Source: an uncultured Psychroserpens sp.
GTDB lineage: Bacteria; Bacteroidota; Bacteroidia; Flavobacteriales; Flavobacteriaceae
DNA length: 64,000 nt
NCBI RefSeq assembly: GCF_947492715.1
Contig: NZ_CANLNS010000002.1
Location: forward strand, 310,001 to 374,000
Reading direction: 5' to 3'
Part shown: piece after piece, positions 27,805 to 36,347 of the stretch
Numbering within the stretch: the first letter of the stretch is position 1
Layout of the letters: every line of letters begins with the position of its first letter
Position numbers and translations under genes: made by a program
Notes under the pieces: model-generated
Databases searched by the model: none
Seen by the model: the letters and a program-made list of their open reading frames with translations, nothing else
What the model was told of the DNA's origin: nothing

Positions 27805-27933
27805 TCACTTTAAAAATGATAAGCTTACAATATTATAGATAACCCATATAAATACACAAGCTATAACAATCATAAGGACACAACCGAAATGTTTCCAAAA
27901 TCCAGTATAGCCTTCTTTATTTTGACGATCCAT
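27805..27933 (-). CDS. Small single-span membrane protein, 42 residues
   Basis: An ATG-initiated frame encodes MDRQNKEGYTGFWKHFGCVL followed by a strongly hydrophobic stretch (MIVIACVFIWVIYNIVSLSF) and LK, then TGA. This is a polar basic N-terminus plus one membrane helix, a composition typical of real small membrane proteins. It lies 16 bases past the ferredoxin terminator on the same strand, so expression would need read-through or its own promoter, which I do not see. No family recognised. Confidence 0.45.
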   Translation of the reverse strand: MDRQNKEGYTGFWKHFGCVLMIVIACVFIWVIYNIVSLSFLK

Positions 27934-27948
27934 AATGGCAATTTAAAC

Positions 27949-27979
27949 AAAAAACCCGAGCAATAGTGCTCAGGTTTTG
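27949..27979 (-). terminator. Intrinsic terminator of the ferredoxin gene
   Basis: On the minus strand AAAACCTGAGCA pairs with TGCTCGGGTTTT around a four-base loop with one G-T/A mismatch region, followed by TTTTTT. It begins about 25 bases after the ferredoxin stop. Confidence 0.85.
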
Positions 27980-28003
27980 TTTATCATTTAGTCCTTTTAC
28001 TAA

Positions 28004-28357
28004 TTAATCTTCTGGATGCATAAAACGTTGTTTACCAAGAAGCGCTTCTTCAGACTCTACATTGTCGTCATCAGGAACACAGCAGTCAACAGGACAAACA
28101 GCAGCACATTGAGGTTCTTCATGAAATCCTTTACATTCTGTGCACTTATCTGGAACTATATAGTAAATCTCATCACTAATAGGTTCTTGCGATTCCTCGG
28201 CGTCAACGGCATTTCCATTTGGCAAAACAATACTTCCTTCTAAACTTGTTCCATCATTATACCTCCAGTCATCAGCACCTTCGTATATAGCTGTGTTTGG
28301 GCATTCTGGTTCACATGCACCACAGTTAATACATTCATCTGTTATTATAATTGCCAT
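28004..28357 (-). CDS. Bacterial-type 2[4Fe-4S] ferredoxin
   Basis: 117 residues from ATG 28357, which gives the canonical [20 protein letters not shown]; the frame is open 19 codons further upstream but that stretch is promoter. First cluster [12 protein letters not shown] at residues 9-20. An insertion of about 45 residues (acidic, [12 protein letters not shown]...) separates it from the second cluster [22 protein letters not shown], with eight residues inserted between its second and third ligands, as in Allochromatium-type ferredoxins. A low-potential cytoplasmic electron carrier. It is divergent from the acyl-CoA reductase gene across an interlocked promoter. Confidence 0.93.
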   Translation of the reverse strand: MAIIITDECINCGACEPECPNTAIYEGADDWRYNDGTSLEGSIVLPNGNAVDAEESQEPISDEIYYIVPDKCTECKGFHEEPQCAAVCPVDCCVPDDDNVESEEALLGKQRFMHPED

Positions 28358-28385
28358 AGTAATTTTTCTTTTGAGTTTGCTTACG

Positions 28386-28407
28386 TAAATTTGCAGTTGC
28401 AAAAATA
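28386..28407. promoter_or_regulatory. Face-to-face divergent -7 elements, ferredoxin and acyl-CoA reductase
   Basis: Plus strand TAAATTTG (28386-28393) and minus strand TATTTTTG (28407-28400) point toward each other with six bases between. Their TTTG ends form the palindrome TTTGCA-GT-TGCAAA (28390-28403). Predicted start points about six bases downstream of each box would fall at or inside the opposing box. Leaders would be about 38 bases (plus) and 36 bases (minus). Confidence 0.5.
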
Positions 28408-28437
28408 AAGCCAAAACATCGTATAACCAAACACAAT

Positions 28438-29499
28438 ATGGATTTACAACAAAGAATTAATGCATTTGTAAAACTAGGCGAATTTTTAAGCCAGTTTTCT
28501 CAAAAAGCTATTGAAAAAAATCAGCCTGTAGCTTTCAATGATCTATTTTTTGATGGCTTTAAACATCAAATAAAATTGGCTCAGGAGCATAATGGCTGGT
28601 TTACTCAAGAGAATGTTCTATTTTCAATTGATGGATGGTCTAAACAACTAACAAACAGCACTATTAATGAATGGCTATCAAAGTATCACTTTAATACTGA
28701 AAATTTAAAAACTATTGCCATTATTATGGCTGGAAACATTCCTTTAGTTGGATTTCACGATTTCTTATCTGTATTAATTTCAGGACAAAAGGTACTTGTA
28801 AAACAATCGTCTAACGACAAGCATCTACTTCCCTATTTAGCTAAGTATTTAGAGCATGTTGAGCCAGAATTTAAAGGCAGAATTGTATTTACCGAAGAAA
28901 AATTGGAAAATTTTGATGCCGTTATTGCTACTGGCAGCGATAATACAGCGCGTTATTTTGAGTATTATTTTAAAGACAAGCCTTCCATAATAAGAAAAAA
29001 CAGAAACTCTATAGCTGTATTATCTGGAGGCGAAACCAGTGAAGAACTTAAGGCGCTTTCGGAAGATATTTTTAGATATTATGGACTTGGCTGCAGAAAT
29101 GTGTCAAAATTATTTGTACCTCATAACTATAATTTCGACAGCTTTTTCAAAGCTATGTACGATTGGAACCCAATTATCCATCAAGCAAAATATGCCAATA
29201 ACTACGATTATAATAAAGCAGTGTATTTAATGAGCGAATTTGACATGCTTGAAAACGGATTCCTCATGATTAAAGAAGATGAAAGCTTTTCATCTCCAAT
29301 CGCAACCGTATTTTATGAAACTTACAGTTCTAAAGAAGAACTATTAAATGTATTGGAAGCAAAGAAAGATAAGATACAATGCATTGTTGGGAATGGTGTT
29401 AATGAAAGTGAAGTGAAGTTTGGACAAACTCAATTACCAAATTTATGGGACTATGCAGATGATGTGGATACTATTTCGTTTTCGTTGACAATCTGTTAA
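28438..29499 (+). CDS. Acyl-CoA reductase, LuxC-like
   Basis: 353 residues, matching the flavobacterial acyl-CoA reductase family (PF05893), related to LuxC and to aldehyde dehydrogenases. Visible marks: [22 protein letters not shown] near residue 97 (nucleotide-binding region), [32 protein letters not shown] near 160, and [19 protein letters not shown] near 211 with the likely catalytic cysteine. No luxD/E or luciferase genes nearby. It would reduce an acyl thioester to an aldehyde with NADPH; the neighbouring ferredoxin gene is divergent and serC/serA follow on the same strand, an order I believe is conserved in Flavobacteria but which is not explained by serine synthesis. Confidence 0.82.
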   Translation: MDLQQRINAFVKLGEFLSQFSQKAIEKNQPVAFNDLFFDGFKHQIKLAQEHNGWFTQENVLFSIDGWSKQLTNSTINEWLSKYHFNTENLKTIAIIMAGNIPLVGFHDFLSVLISGQKVLVKQSSNDKHLLPYLAKYLEHVEPEFKGRIVFTEEKLENFDAVIATGSDNTARYFEYYFKDKPSIIRKNRNSIAVLSGGETSEELKALSEDIFRYYGLGCRNVSKLFVPHNYNFDSFFKAMYDWNPIIHQAKYANNYDYNKAVYLMSEFDMLENGFLMIKEDESFSSPIATVFYETYSSKEELLNVLEAKKDKIQCIVGNGVNESEVKFGQTQLPNLWDYADDVDTISFSLTIC

Positions 29500-29604
29500 T
29501 AAAATATCGGTATTTTACTGCATTTTTTATGAGAATTTACCACCTTTGTGAGAATTGAAAACACAATATATTTTTCGTTCTTTCGGAAATAAAAATAGAC
29601 ATAA

Positions 29605-30666
29605 ATGAAAAGACATAATTTTAGCGCCGGACCATGTATTTTACCAGGAGAAGTGCTTCAAAAAGCATCTGAAGCCGTTATAAATTTTGATAATGGATTA
29701 TCACTTTTGGAAATATCGCATCGTAGCAAACCTTTTGTTGATGTGATGGAAAGAGCCAGATCATTAGCCTTAGAACTTCTTGGCTTAGAAGGCAAAGGTT
29801 ATAAAGCCTTGTTTTTACAAGGTGGTGCCAGTACGCAATTTTTAATGGTTGCCCTTAACATGCTTGAAAAACGTGCAGGTTACTTAAATACAGGAACTTG
29901 GAGTGACAAAGCAATTAAAGAAGCAAAAATATATGATGATATTTATGAAGTAGCCTCGTCAAAAGATGCAAATTTCAATTATATCCCAAAAGGTTATGAC
30001 ATTCCTACAGATTATGACTATTTCCACTGCACGTCAAACAACACTATTTTTGGAACTCAAATGAAAACGTTTCCAAATTCACCAATACCTATGGTATGTG
30101 ATATGAGTAGTGATATTTTTTCTCGTCAGTTGGATTTTTCAAAATTTGACCTAATTTATGCTGGCGCTCAAAAAAACATGGGACCTGCAGGAGCTACTCT
30201 GGTTGTAGTCAAAGAAGACATTCTAGGCAAAGTGTCTCGAAAAATTCCATCAATGATGGATTACAAAATTCATATAAGCAAAAGTAGTATGTTTAATACG
30301 CCTCCTGTATTTTCAGTTTATGTATCAATGCTAACATTGCAATGGTTGAAAGATTTAGGAGGAATTCCAGCTATTGAAAAAGAAAATGATAAAAAAGCCC
30401 AACTCATATATTCTGAAATAGATCTCAACCCTTTATTTAAAGGATTTTCTACAAAAGCAGATCGCTCAACTATGAATGCCACCTTTACTTTAGCCAATGA
30501 AGATTTAAAAGAAACTTTTGAAACTATGGTTAAAGACGCTGGTATTAACGGTTTAAATGGCCACAGAAGTGTTGGAGGATATAGAGCATCAATGTACAAT
30601 GCATTACCTCTTGAAAGTGTTGGCATTTTAGTGGATGTTATGAGTGAATTAGAAAGAAAAGCATAA
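29605..30666 (+). CDS. serC: Phosphoserine aminotransferase
   Basis: 353 residues. N-terminus MKRHNFSAGPCILPGEVLQK is canonical. ISHRSKPFVDVMERAR, LFLQGGASTQFLMVALNML (phosphate-binding Gly-Gly-Ala-Ser), CTSNNTIFGTQ near 143, and YAGAQKNMGPAGATLVVV near 190 with the pyridoxal-phosphate lysine in AQKN. The C-terminal GLNGHRSVGGYRASMYNAL binds phosphate. It transaminates 3-phosphohydroxypyruvate to phosphoserine with glutamate and also serves in pyridoxal-phosphate synthesis in some bacteria. Ten bases separate it from serA. Confidence 0.97.
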   Translation: MKRHNFSAGPCILPGEVLQKASEAVINFDNGLSLLEISHRSKPFVDVMERARSLALELLGLEGKGYKALFLQGGASTQFLMVALNMLEKRAGYLNTGTWSDKAIKEAKIYDDIYEVASSKDANFNYIPKGYDIPTDYDYFHCTSNNTIFGTQMKTFPNSPIPMVCDMSSDIFSRQLDFSKFDLIYAGAQKNMGPAGATLVVVKEDILGKVSRKIPSMMDYKIHISKSSMFNTPPVFSVYVSMLTLQWLKDLGGIPAIEKENDKKAQLIYSEIDLNPLFKGFSTKADRSTMNATFTLANEDLKETFETMVKDAGINGLNGHRSVGGYRASMYNALPLESVGILVDVMSELERKA

Positions 30667-30676
30667 ATAAAATTAA

Positions 30677-31630
30677 ATGAAAGTATTAGCAAACGATGGT
30701 GTTTCACCAAGCGGGATTGCAGCATTAGAAAATGCTGGTTTCGAAGTTTCAACAACAACTGTAGCCCAAGAACAACTCATTAATTATTTGAACGATAACC
30801 ACATTGACGTGCTCCTAGTACGCAGTGCAACAACCGTTCGGAAAGATTTAATTGATGCCTGCGACCATTTAAAAATAATTGGTCGTGGTGGTGTAGGTAT
30901 GGACAATATTGATGTTGATTATGCACGCAGTAAAGGAAAGCATGTTATTAACACTCCAGCTGCGTCGTCGCAATCTGTTGCAGAGTTGGTTTTTGCTCAT
31001 CTATTTGGAGGCGTTCGTTTTCTACACGACTCTAATAGAAATATGCCTTTAGATGGTGACACACGATTTAAAGCCTTAAAGAAAAACTATGCTAAAGGTG
31101 TAGAACTTAGAGGTAAGACACTTGGTATCATTGGCTTTGGTAGAATTGGTCGAGAAGTTGCTAAAATAGCTCTTGGCGTTGGAATGAAGGTTATCGCTAG
31201 CGATAAATTTGTTGGAAAAGCAACAGTAAAGGTTGAATTTTACAACGGACAGTTTATTAATGTAGATATTGAAACAGAACCAATGAAGGATGTATTAAAA
31301 CACGCCGACTTTGTAACACTTCACGTTCCTGCACAAAAAGATTACGTCATTGGCGAAAAGCACTTTGCTTTAATGAAAGAAGGCGTTGGTATTGTTAATG
31401 CTGCGCGTGGTGGTGTTATTGATGAAGTTGCTCTGGTAAAAGCCATCGAATCTGGAAAAGTAGCCTTTGCAGGATTAGATACTTTTGAAGAAGAACCAAC
31501 CCCTGCTGTTCAAGTACTAATGAATGGGCATATCTCACTTACTCCTCATATTGGAGCGGCTACCAACGAAGCTCAAGATAGAATTGGAACGGAATTAGCC
31601 GAACAAATTATTAGCATTTTAAAATCATAG
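30677..31630 (+). CDS. serA: D-3-phosphoglycerate dehydrogenase (short form, no ACT domain)
   Basis: 317 residues, D-2-hydroxyacid dehydrogenase family. VLLVRSATTVRKDLIDAC and GRGGVGMDNIDVDYARSKG form the substrate domain. GKTLGIIGFGRIGREVAKIA near 146 is the NAD-binding GxGxxG. Catalytic Arg and Glu lie in VNAARGGVIDEVALVKAI and the catalytic His in LTPHIGAATNEAQDRIG near 287. It lacks the C-terminal ACT domain that gives serine feedback inhibition in E. coli SerA. Forms the first step of serine synthesis, in one operon with serC. An intrinsic terminator follows at 31663. Confidence 0.94.
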   Translation: MKVLANDGVSPSGIAALENAGFEVSTTTVAQEQLINYLNDNHIDVLLVRSATTVRKDLIDACDHLKIIGRGGVGMDNIDVDYARSKGKHVINTPAASSQSVAELVFAHLFGGVRFLHDSNRNMPLDGDTRFKALKKNYAKGVELRGKTLGIIGFGRIGREVAKIALGVGMKVIASDKFVGKATVKVEFYNGQFINVDIETEPMKDVLKHADFVTLHVPAQKDYVIGEKHFALMKEGVGIVNAARGGVIDEVALVKAIESGKVAFAGLDTFEEEPTPAVQVLMNGHISLTPHIGAATNEAQDRIGTELAEQIISILKS

Positions 31631-31662
31631 CATTTTAAAATGTGACCTAAACAAAAAAAATG

Positions 31663-31691
31663 AGTCCTACTTAATGTTAGGACTTTTTTTT
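31663..31691 (+). terminator. Intrinsic terminator of the serC-serA operon
   Basis: AGTCCTA (31663-31669) pairs with TAGGACT (31678-31684, reading through the loop CTTAATGT), followed by eight T residues in all. Confidence 0.88.
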
Positions 31692-31736
31692 GTAAATTGA
31701 ATGTCCAACTTATATTAACTTTATTTAAAAACAATT

Positions 31737-32375
31737 ATGTCAGGAATTTTAGACTTATTAAACAGTGACCTTGGTAAAACAATTATTAGTGGTGTATCAA
31801 ATGAAACAAGACAACCACAAAACAAAACACAAGATGTATTAACCATGGCTTTGCCAGTATTAATGGCAGCTATGAAACGAAATGCATCAACACCAGAAGG
31901 TGCACAAGGTTTAATGGGCGCTCTTAGCAATAAGAAACATGATGGAAGCATTTTAGATAATCTTGGTGGCCTATTTGGAGGTGGCGTTAATGATAACGTT
32001 AAAACAGATGGTGATAAAATTCTAGGACATGTTCTTGGTAATAGAAGACAAGGTGTTGAAAAAATTATTGGTGAGAAATCTGGTATCGATTTAGCTTCTG
32101 TTGGAAATATTTTAAAAGTGGCTGCTCCTATTTTAATGGGTGTTTTAGGAAAACAATCTAGACAAAACAATGTAAGTTCACCAAATGATTTGGGTGGCTT
32201 ATTAGGAGGTCTTCTTGGTGGAAATCAAGCAAAAGAAGAACAGAGTTTCTTAGAGAAAATCTTAGATGCAGATGGCGATGGAAGCGTTATTGATGATGTT
32301 GCAGGAATGGTATTAGGAGGTTCAAAGAAAAAAGGTGGACTTGGAGGTTTACTTGGTGGTCTTTTTGGCAAATAA
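31737..32375 (+). CDS. DUF937-family protein
   Basis: 212 residues, glycine- and leucine-rich. The pattern ILDLLNSDLGKTIISGVSNE, TQDVLTMALPVLMAAMKRNA, GLMGALSNKKHDGSILDNLG, and two LLGGLLGG-type runs near the end is that of DUF937 (YidB-like) proteins. Residues about 175-200 contain an EF-hand-like acidic stretch (DADGDGSVIDDVAGM). No signal peptide. Function unknown; homologues are cytoplasmic or poorly located. Own terminator at 32399. Confidence 0.8.
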   Translation: MSGILDLLNSDLGKTIISGVSNETRQPQNKTQDVLTMALPVLMAAMKRNASTPEGAQGLMGALSNKKHDGSILDNLGGLFGGGVNDNVKTDGDKILGHVLGNRRQGVEKIIGEKSGIDLASVGNILKVAAPILMGVLGKQSRQNNVSSPNDLGGLLGGLLGGNQAKEEQSFLEKILDADGDGSVIDDVAGMVLGGSKKKGGLGGLLGGLFGK

Positions 32376-32398
32376 AATAGACTTAAAGCATTTAAAAA

Positions 32399-32427
32399 AG
32401 TCAAACAAAATGTTTGGCTTTTTTTTA
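32399..32427 (+). terminator. Intrinsic terminator of the DUF937 gene
   Basis: AGTCAAACA pairs with TGTTTGGCT (one G-T pair) around the loop AAA, followed by eight T residues. Confidence 0.88.
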
Positions 32428-32582
32428 TACCCTTTTGACTCATTCAAAGCATGACTTCACTCATTATTAGTTTAGGAAACAATTTATTCGTCATACTTTT
32501 GATTCAACTTAAAAATTAATGGTTAAAATCATTAGCATACAAATGCTTCGGAATGATTTTTGTAACTTTAAAAGAAAAAAAG

Positions 32583-33014
32583 ATGAAACATTATTTTAGC
32601 CTTTTAGTCATGGGCTTGTTATTATTTAATTGTGGAACGGCTCAAACTGTAGGTAATGACACCGCACAAGACAATATTCCTGAAGAGGATATCGTTAAAA
32701 TATCCAACGACGACATTGAGTATGAAATTTTAATTATTGAACCTGGTTTTAATGGTTGGTTAGCCTCGATGGCAAGACCCGAAGGTTATTATTCTCAATC
32801 ATTTCTTGAAGCCAGAAATACAATTCTTGTAAGAGAATGGAATACTAGAGTATTACAAGTAAATAGGTTTGATCCCAACCTTTATGAAATGCAAATAGAT
32901 TATCAACCTCATATAGATTATGGTTATGACGTAAACTATAAACTCTATAATTACTTTATATACTTTCAACTTACGCACAAACAACAATTATCCACATTTG
33001 TTCCTAGAATTTAA
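32583..33014 (+). CDS. DUF6146-type predicted lipoprotein
   Basis: 143 residues from ATG 32583; the open frame extends ten codons further but MKHYFSLLVMGLLLFNCGTA is a clear lipoprotein signal, cysteine at residue 17. The mature part has EIEYEILIIEPGFNGWLASM-like sequence followed by PEGYYSQSFLEARNTILVREWNTRV and ends with tyrosine-rich YGYDVNYKLYNYFIYFQL. This matches the Bacteroidota family I know as DUF6146. No function known. It precedes the DUF6787 gene by 27 bases, but that gene has its own promoter. Confidence 0.7.
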   Translation: MKHYFSLLVMGLLLFNCGTAQTVGNDTAQDNIPEEDIVKISNDDIEYEILIIEPGFNGWLASMARPEGYYSQSFLEARNTILVREWNTRVLQVNRFDPNLYEMQIDYQPHIDYGYDVNYKLYNYFIYFQLTHKQQLSTFVPRI

Positions 33015-33024
33015 AGTATCTTTG
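32997..33024 (+). promoter_or_regulatory. Promoter of the DUF6787 gene
   Basis: TTTG (32997-33000), a 16-base spacer and TATCTTTG (33017-33024) match the Bacteroidota housekeeping pattern. The box begins two bases after the stop codon of the upstream gene, and the ATG follows at 33042, for a leader of about ten bases. Confidence 0.6.
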
Positions 33025-33041
33025 CATAGCAAATTTAGGCT

Positions 33042-33542
33042 ATGTTAAAAGACTTTAAAACAAAATGGCAAATACAACAAAACTGGCAACTATTGTTCCC
33101 AGTTTTGGGGTTAATAGGATTAGGATATAGTGCCTATAAATTGGCATTAGTCTTTACTAAAACACTTCATATCACAGTAACTATAGGCGTTGCCATATTG
33201 TTGATGTTTATACTTTTAAAATTAACATTGTTTGTTTTTAAAAAGCTTGAAACAAAGTGGATCGTTTCCTACCGATGGGAAATGATACGTATTTTTATTG
33301 TATTTGCCATCACTGGCTCCTCCTCTGTCTTTGTTGGACGACCAATAACGCAACTATTCGGAATTACTAAAGAAAACTTAAATCCCTTTATTTATTGGGC
33401 TTTATTTATTATCATTGGCCTAATTTTTTACCAAATCCTTTTGGTCGCCTTTGGTTGGCTTTTTGGTCAGTTTAAATTTTTCTGGGAATTTGAAAAGAAA
33501 ATGTTGAAACGATTCGGGTTTGGTAAATTCATTAAGGAATAA
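33042..33542 (+). CDS. DUF6787-type membrane protein
   Basis: 166 residues with four hydrophobic segments (about 18-38, 42-65, 84-103, 118-142). N-terminal MLKDFKTKWQIQQNWQLLFP and the internal VSYRWEMIRIFIVFAITGSS with VFVGRPITQL are as in the flavobacterial DUF6787 family. Basic C-terminus in the cytoplasm. Function unknown. Its stop overlaps the next gene's start (TAATG), so the following His-rich protein and perhaps the TonB receptor belong to the same transcript. Confidence 0.72.
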   Translation: MLKDFKTKWQIQQNWQLLFPVLGLIGLGYSAYKLALVFTKTLHITVTIGVAILLMFILLKLTLFVFKKLETKWIVSYRWEMIRIFIVFAITGSSSVFVGRPITQLFGITKENLNPFIYWALFIIIGLIFYQILLVAFGWLFGQFKFFWEFEKKMLKRFGFGKFIKE

Positions 33543-33874
33543 TGTCAGATAAAAAACAACACATATCTACTAAGTTAGTGGCGCTTTTGTTAGCTTTTAC
33601 GCTAATTGTGCCTTCTGTTGTTAAATTTTCACACGCCTTAAGCAGTCATGAACATGAGGTTTGTTTTGATGAAAATCAAACTCATTTTCATAATGTTGAT
33701 GTTGACTGTGAATTTTATAAATTTAAGTTAAGTAATAGCTTATATATTCAATTAGAAGATTATTCGTTATCAGCAGATGATACGATATATAAACCTATTA
33801 TTCCTTATCATAATTTCTTAAAAAGTCATCAGCAATTATTCTCTTTCTTAAGGGGGCCTCCTTGTTCAATGTAG
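33542..33874 (+). CDS. Small secreted or anchored His/Cys-containing protein
   Basis: 110 residues. A hydrophobic stretch (LVALLLAFTLIVPSVVKF, residues 12-29) follows a short basic N-terminus and may be a signal peptide or anchor. After it come closely spaced metal-ligand-like residues: SHALSSHEHEVCFDENQTHFHNVDVDCEF, with five His and two Cys in 29 residues. The C-terminus is a hydrophobic/Arg patch ending GPPCSM. It overlaps the DUF6787 gene by one base and precedes a TonB-dependent receptor by 37 bases. The context and His cluster suggest a periplasmic metal-binding accessory; this is inference. Confidence 0.6.
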   Translation: MSDKKQHISTKLVALLLAFTLIVPSVVKFSHALSSHEHEVCFDENQTHFHNVDVDCEFYKFKLSNSLYIQLEDYSLSADDTIYKPIIPYHNFLKSHQQLFSFLRGPPCSM

Positions 33875-33911
33875 TTATATATTTAGCATTATACACATTT
33901 AACAATTTTCA

Positions 33912-36311
33912 ATGAAATATTATTTTTTATGCATTGCGATTTCATTTTTTGGAATTACAAATGCTCAAAATTGTTCGTTGACGTTTTTAGGAGAAATCAC
34001 AGATTTTCATGATGCCTCTCCTATTTCTGCAGCAACAATTTATATTAAAAACTTAGACCGTTACATAACCTCAGATATTGATGGTAAATTTAAGATAGAA
34101 GATCTTTGCGAAGGTGACCTAACTTTGGTTATTTCTCACGTTGGTTGCGAAACTAAAACTGTTACGTTCAATATGAATAGTGATTTATTTAAAGAAATCG
34201 CATTAGAACATCATATTGAAGAACTTGGTGAAATTACTGTTAAGAACAGTGTTGCACGTAAAGAAACCAAAACAGCACAAGAAACCACAATAAAGTCTAA
34301 AGAGCTCGCAAAATATAGTTCTTTAAGTCTTGGAGATGCCTTAAAAGAAGTTTCAGGGGTATCATCTATTAATACAGGTAACACGATTGTTAAACCAATG
34401 ATTAATGGGATGCATAGTAGCCGCTTGCTAATTTTAAACAATAACGTACGTTTGCAAGATCAAGAATGGGGTATTGAACATGCTCCAAACATTGATATTA
34501 ATTCTGCTAATCAAATTTCTGTAATCAAGGGTTCTGGTACATTAGCTTATGGAGGTGATGCTATTGGCGGGATTGTAGTCATTAAACCTTCTAGATCGTT
34601 ACTTAAAGATACCATATTTGGAAAAACCACTATTGGTGGCCAAACCAATGGTAGAGGGTACAACTTAACTACAAGTTTAAACTCAAATTTTAATTCTGGG
34701 TGGTTTGCCAACATACAAGGTAGTTTTAAAAAGAACGGAGATTTCAAAGCGCCCGATTATAATTTAACTAATACGGGATCTCAATCACAAGGCCTTTCTA
34801 TAAGAGCTGGTAAAAAGCAATTTGAAAGTGGTTTTGAGATTTTTTATAGTTATGTGAATAATGAAATAGGGATATTAAGAGCATCTCATATTGGTAACAT
34901 AGCGGATTTAGTATCAGCAATTAACACACAAGAACCTTTGGTGATTGATGATTTTAGTTATGACATTAATTTTCCAAAACAAGACGTTACTCATCATTTA
35001 ATAAAAGCATCTTATTATAGGAGGTTTAAAAACTTTGGAAAATTATCATTACAATATGATTATCAGAATAATCAACGTTTTGAATTTGATGTTCGTGTAG
35101 GAAGTGATAGAAACAAACCTGCTTTGGATTTGACACTTCAAACGCACACATTAAATGCTGATGCCATATTAGACGCTAAAGACACATATAAGTTGAAATT
35201 TGGCGCTTTAGCGCGTTATCAAGATAATTTTGCTAATCCTGACACTGGAGTAAGACGATTAATTCCAGATTATGAGCGTTACGACTTTGGTGCGTACATA
35301 ACATCTGAATGGGATATCTCTGACGAGTTATTATTAGATGCCGGTATCCGATATGATTTTAACAGAATCGATGCGAAAAAATTCTATCAAACTAGTAGAT
35401 GGGAACAACAAGGTTATGACCAAGATTTTGGTTCAATTGTAATTGAAGATTTGGGAACACAATTGTTAACCAATCCTGTTTTCGATTTTCATAATTTTTC
35501 ATTTGCTTCAGGTTTAAAATATGAATTAAATGATCAAAGTTTTATTACCGCTAATTATGCATTAGCTAGTAGACCTCCTAACCCTTCAGAGTTATTTAGT
35601 GATGGTTTACACCACTCTGCTGCGAGAATAGAATTGGGAGATTTAAGACTTGATCAAGAATTATCAAATCGATTTTCTGCAAGTTATTCATTTGAGAAGA
35701 AACGCTTAAATATCTTGTTAGAGGCTTTTTATAATCATATTAGCGACTTTATGTTTTTACAACCAACTGGGATAGAACAAACCATAAGAGGAGCATTTCC
35801 TGTATGGGCTTACCAGCAAACCAATGCCGCTTTATACGGAATTGATTTTTCTGCAAATTATGAATTCAATGATGTCCTGAGTCTTTTGAATAAATCGGCC
35901 TATATAAAAGGTGATGATCTAAAGAACGACACGGCACTAATCGATATTCCTGCATTTAATACAATCAATCAAATTAAGTATACCAATCCTAAATGGAATG
36001 GTTTTTCTGCAAGTTTGAAAAGTGAATGGGTTTTTGAACAAAAAAACTATCCTGATTATAATTTTGAAACCTTTATTGCCTCAACAAATCAAACTGTCTT
36101 GGTAGACATTAGTACGCCACCAGGAGCATACCATTTATTACATCTTTACAGTGATATCAACTTTGATATTACGAAGCATACAAAGTTAAACTTAGCTTTA
36201 TCGATCAATAATTTGCTTGATACAAATTACAGATCATATTTGAACAGACTCCGTTATTTTGCTGATGACTTAGGAAGAAATGTGATGTTACAAATTCAAT
36301 TAAATTATTAA
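33912..36311 (+). CDS. TonB-dependent receptor with carboxypeptidase-like N-terminal domain
   Basis: 799 residues. Signal peptide MKYYFLCIAISFFGITNAQ. A CarboxypepD_reg-like domain at residues about 22-105 (LGEITDFHDASPISAATIYI, TSDIDGKFKIEDL). Plug at about 115-225 (GDALKEVSGVSSINTGNTIV, SVIKGSGTLAYGGDAIGGIVVI). Then a 22-strand barrel ending in NVMLQIQLNY. It lacks SusC-type features and no susD follows, so it is probably a siderophore- or metal-type receptor, similar in layout to ZnuD/CirA. Energy comes from TonB-ExbBD. Neighbours are a His-rich protein before and a surface-type lipoprotein after, suggesting metal uptake. Confidence 0.88.
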   Translation: MKYYFLCIAISFFGITNAQNCSLTFLGEITDFHDASPISAATIYIKNLDRYITSDIDGKFKIEDLCEGDLTLVISHVGCETKTVTFNMNSDLFKEIALEHHIEELGEITVKNSVARKETKTAQETTIKSKELAKYSSLSLGDALKEVSGVSSINTGNTIVKPMINGMHSSRLLILNNNVRLQDQEWGIEHAPNIDINSANQISVIKGSGTLAYGGDAIGGIVVIKPSRSLLKDTIFGKTTIGGQTNGRGYNLTTSLNSNFNSGWFANIQGSFKKNGDFKAPDYNLTNTGSQSQGLSIRAGKKQFESGFEIFYSYVNNEIGILRASHIGNIADLVSAINTQEPLVIDDFSYDINFPKQDVTHHLIKASYYRRFKNFGKLSLQYDYQNNQRFEFDVRVGSDRNKPALDLTLQTHTLNADAILDAKDTYKLKFGALARYQDNFANPDTGVRRLIPDYERYDFGAYITSEWDISDELLLDAGIRYDFNRIDAKKFYQTSRWEQQGYDQDFGSIVIEDLGTQLLTNPVFDFHNFSFASGLKYELNDQSFITANYALASRPPNPSELFSDGLHHSAARIELGDLRLDQELSNRFSASYSFEKKRLNILLEAFYNHISDFMFLQPTGIEQTIRGAFPVWAYQQTNAALYGIDFSANYEFNDVLSLLNKSAYIKGDDLKNDTALIDIPAFNTINQIKYTNPKWNGFSASLKSEWVFEQKNYPDYNFETFIASTNQTVLVDISTPPGAYHLLHLYSDINFDITKHTKLNLALSINNLLDTNYRSYLNRLRYFADDLGRNVMLQIQLNY

Positions 36312-36347
36312 CTCAAAATTAAATTACAAACACAAAATTTTAAAATT

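Noticed and set aside
29501-29516. AAAATA-TCGG-TATTTT hairpin after the acyl-CoA reductase gene
   Set aside because: AT-only stem, no T run beyond the stem; not enough for a terminator.
30318-30758. 146-codon antisense frame across the serC/serA junction
   Set aside because: It mirrors two certain genes, has no family features and no promoter or terminator of its own.
31721-32170. 149-codon antisense frame over the DUF937 gene, Pro/Leu-rich
   Set aside because: The composition is the reverse complement of Gly- and Leu-rich codons in the real gene; no independent support.
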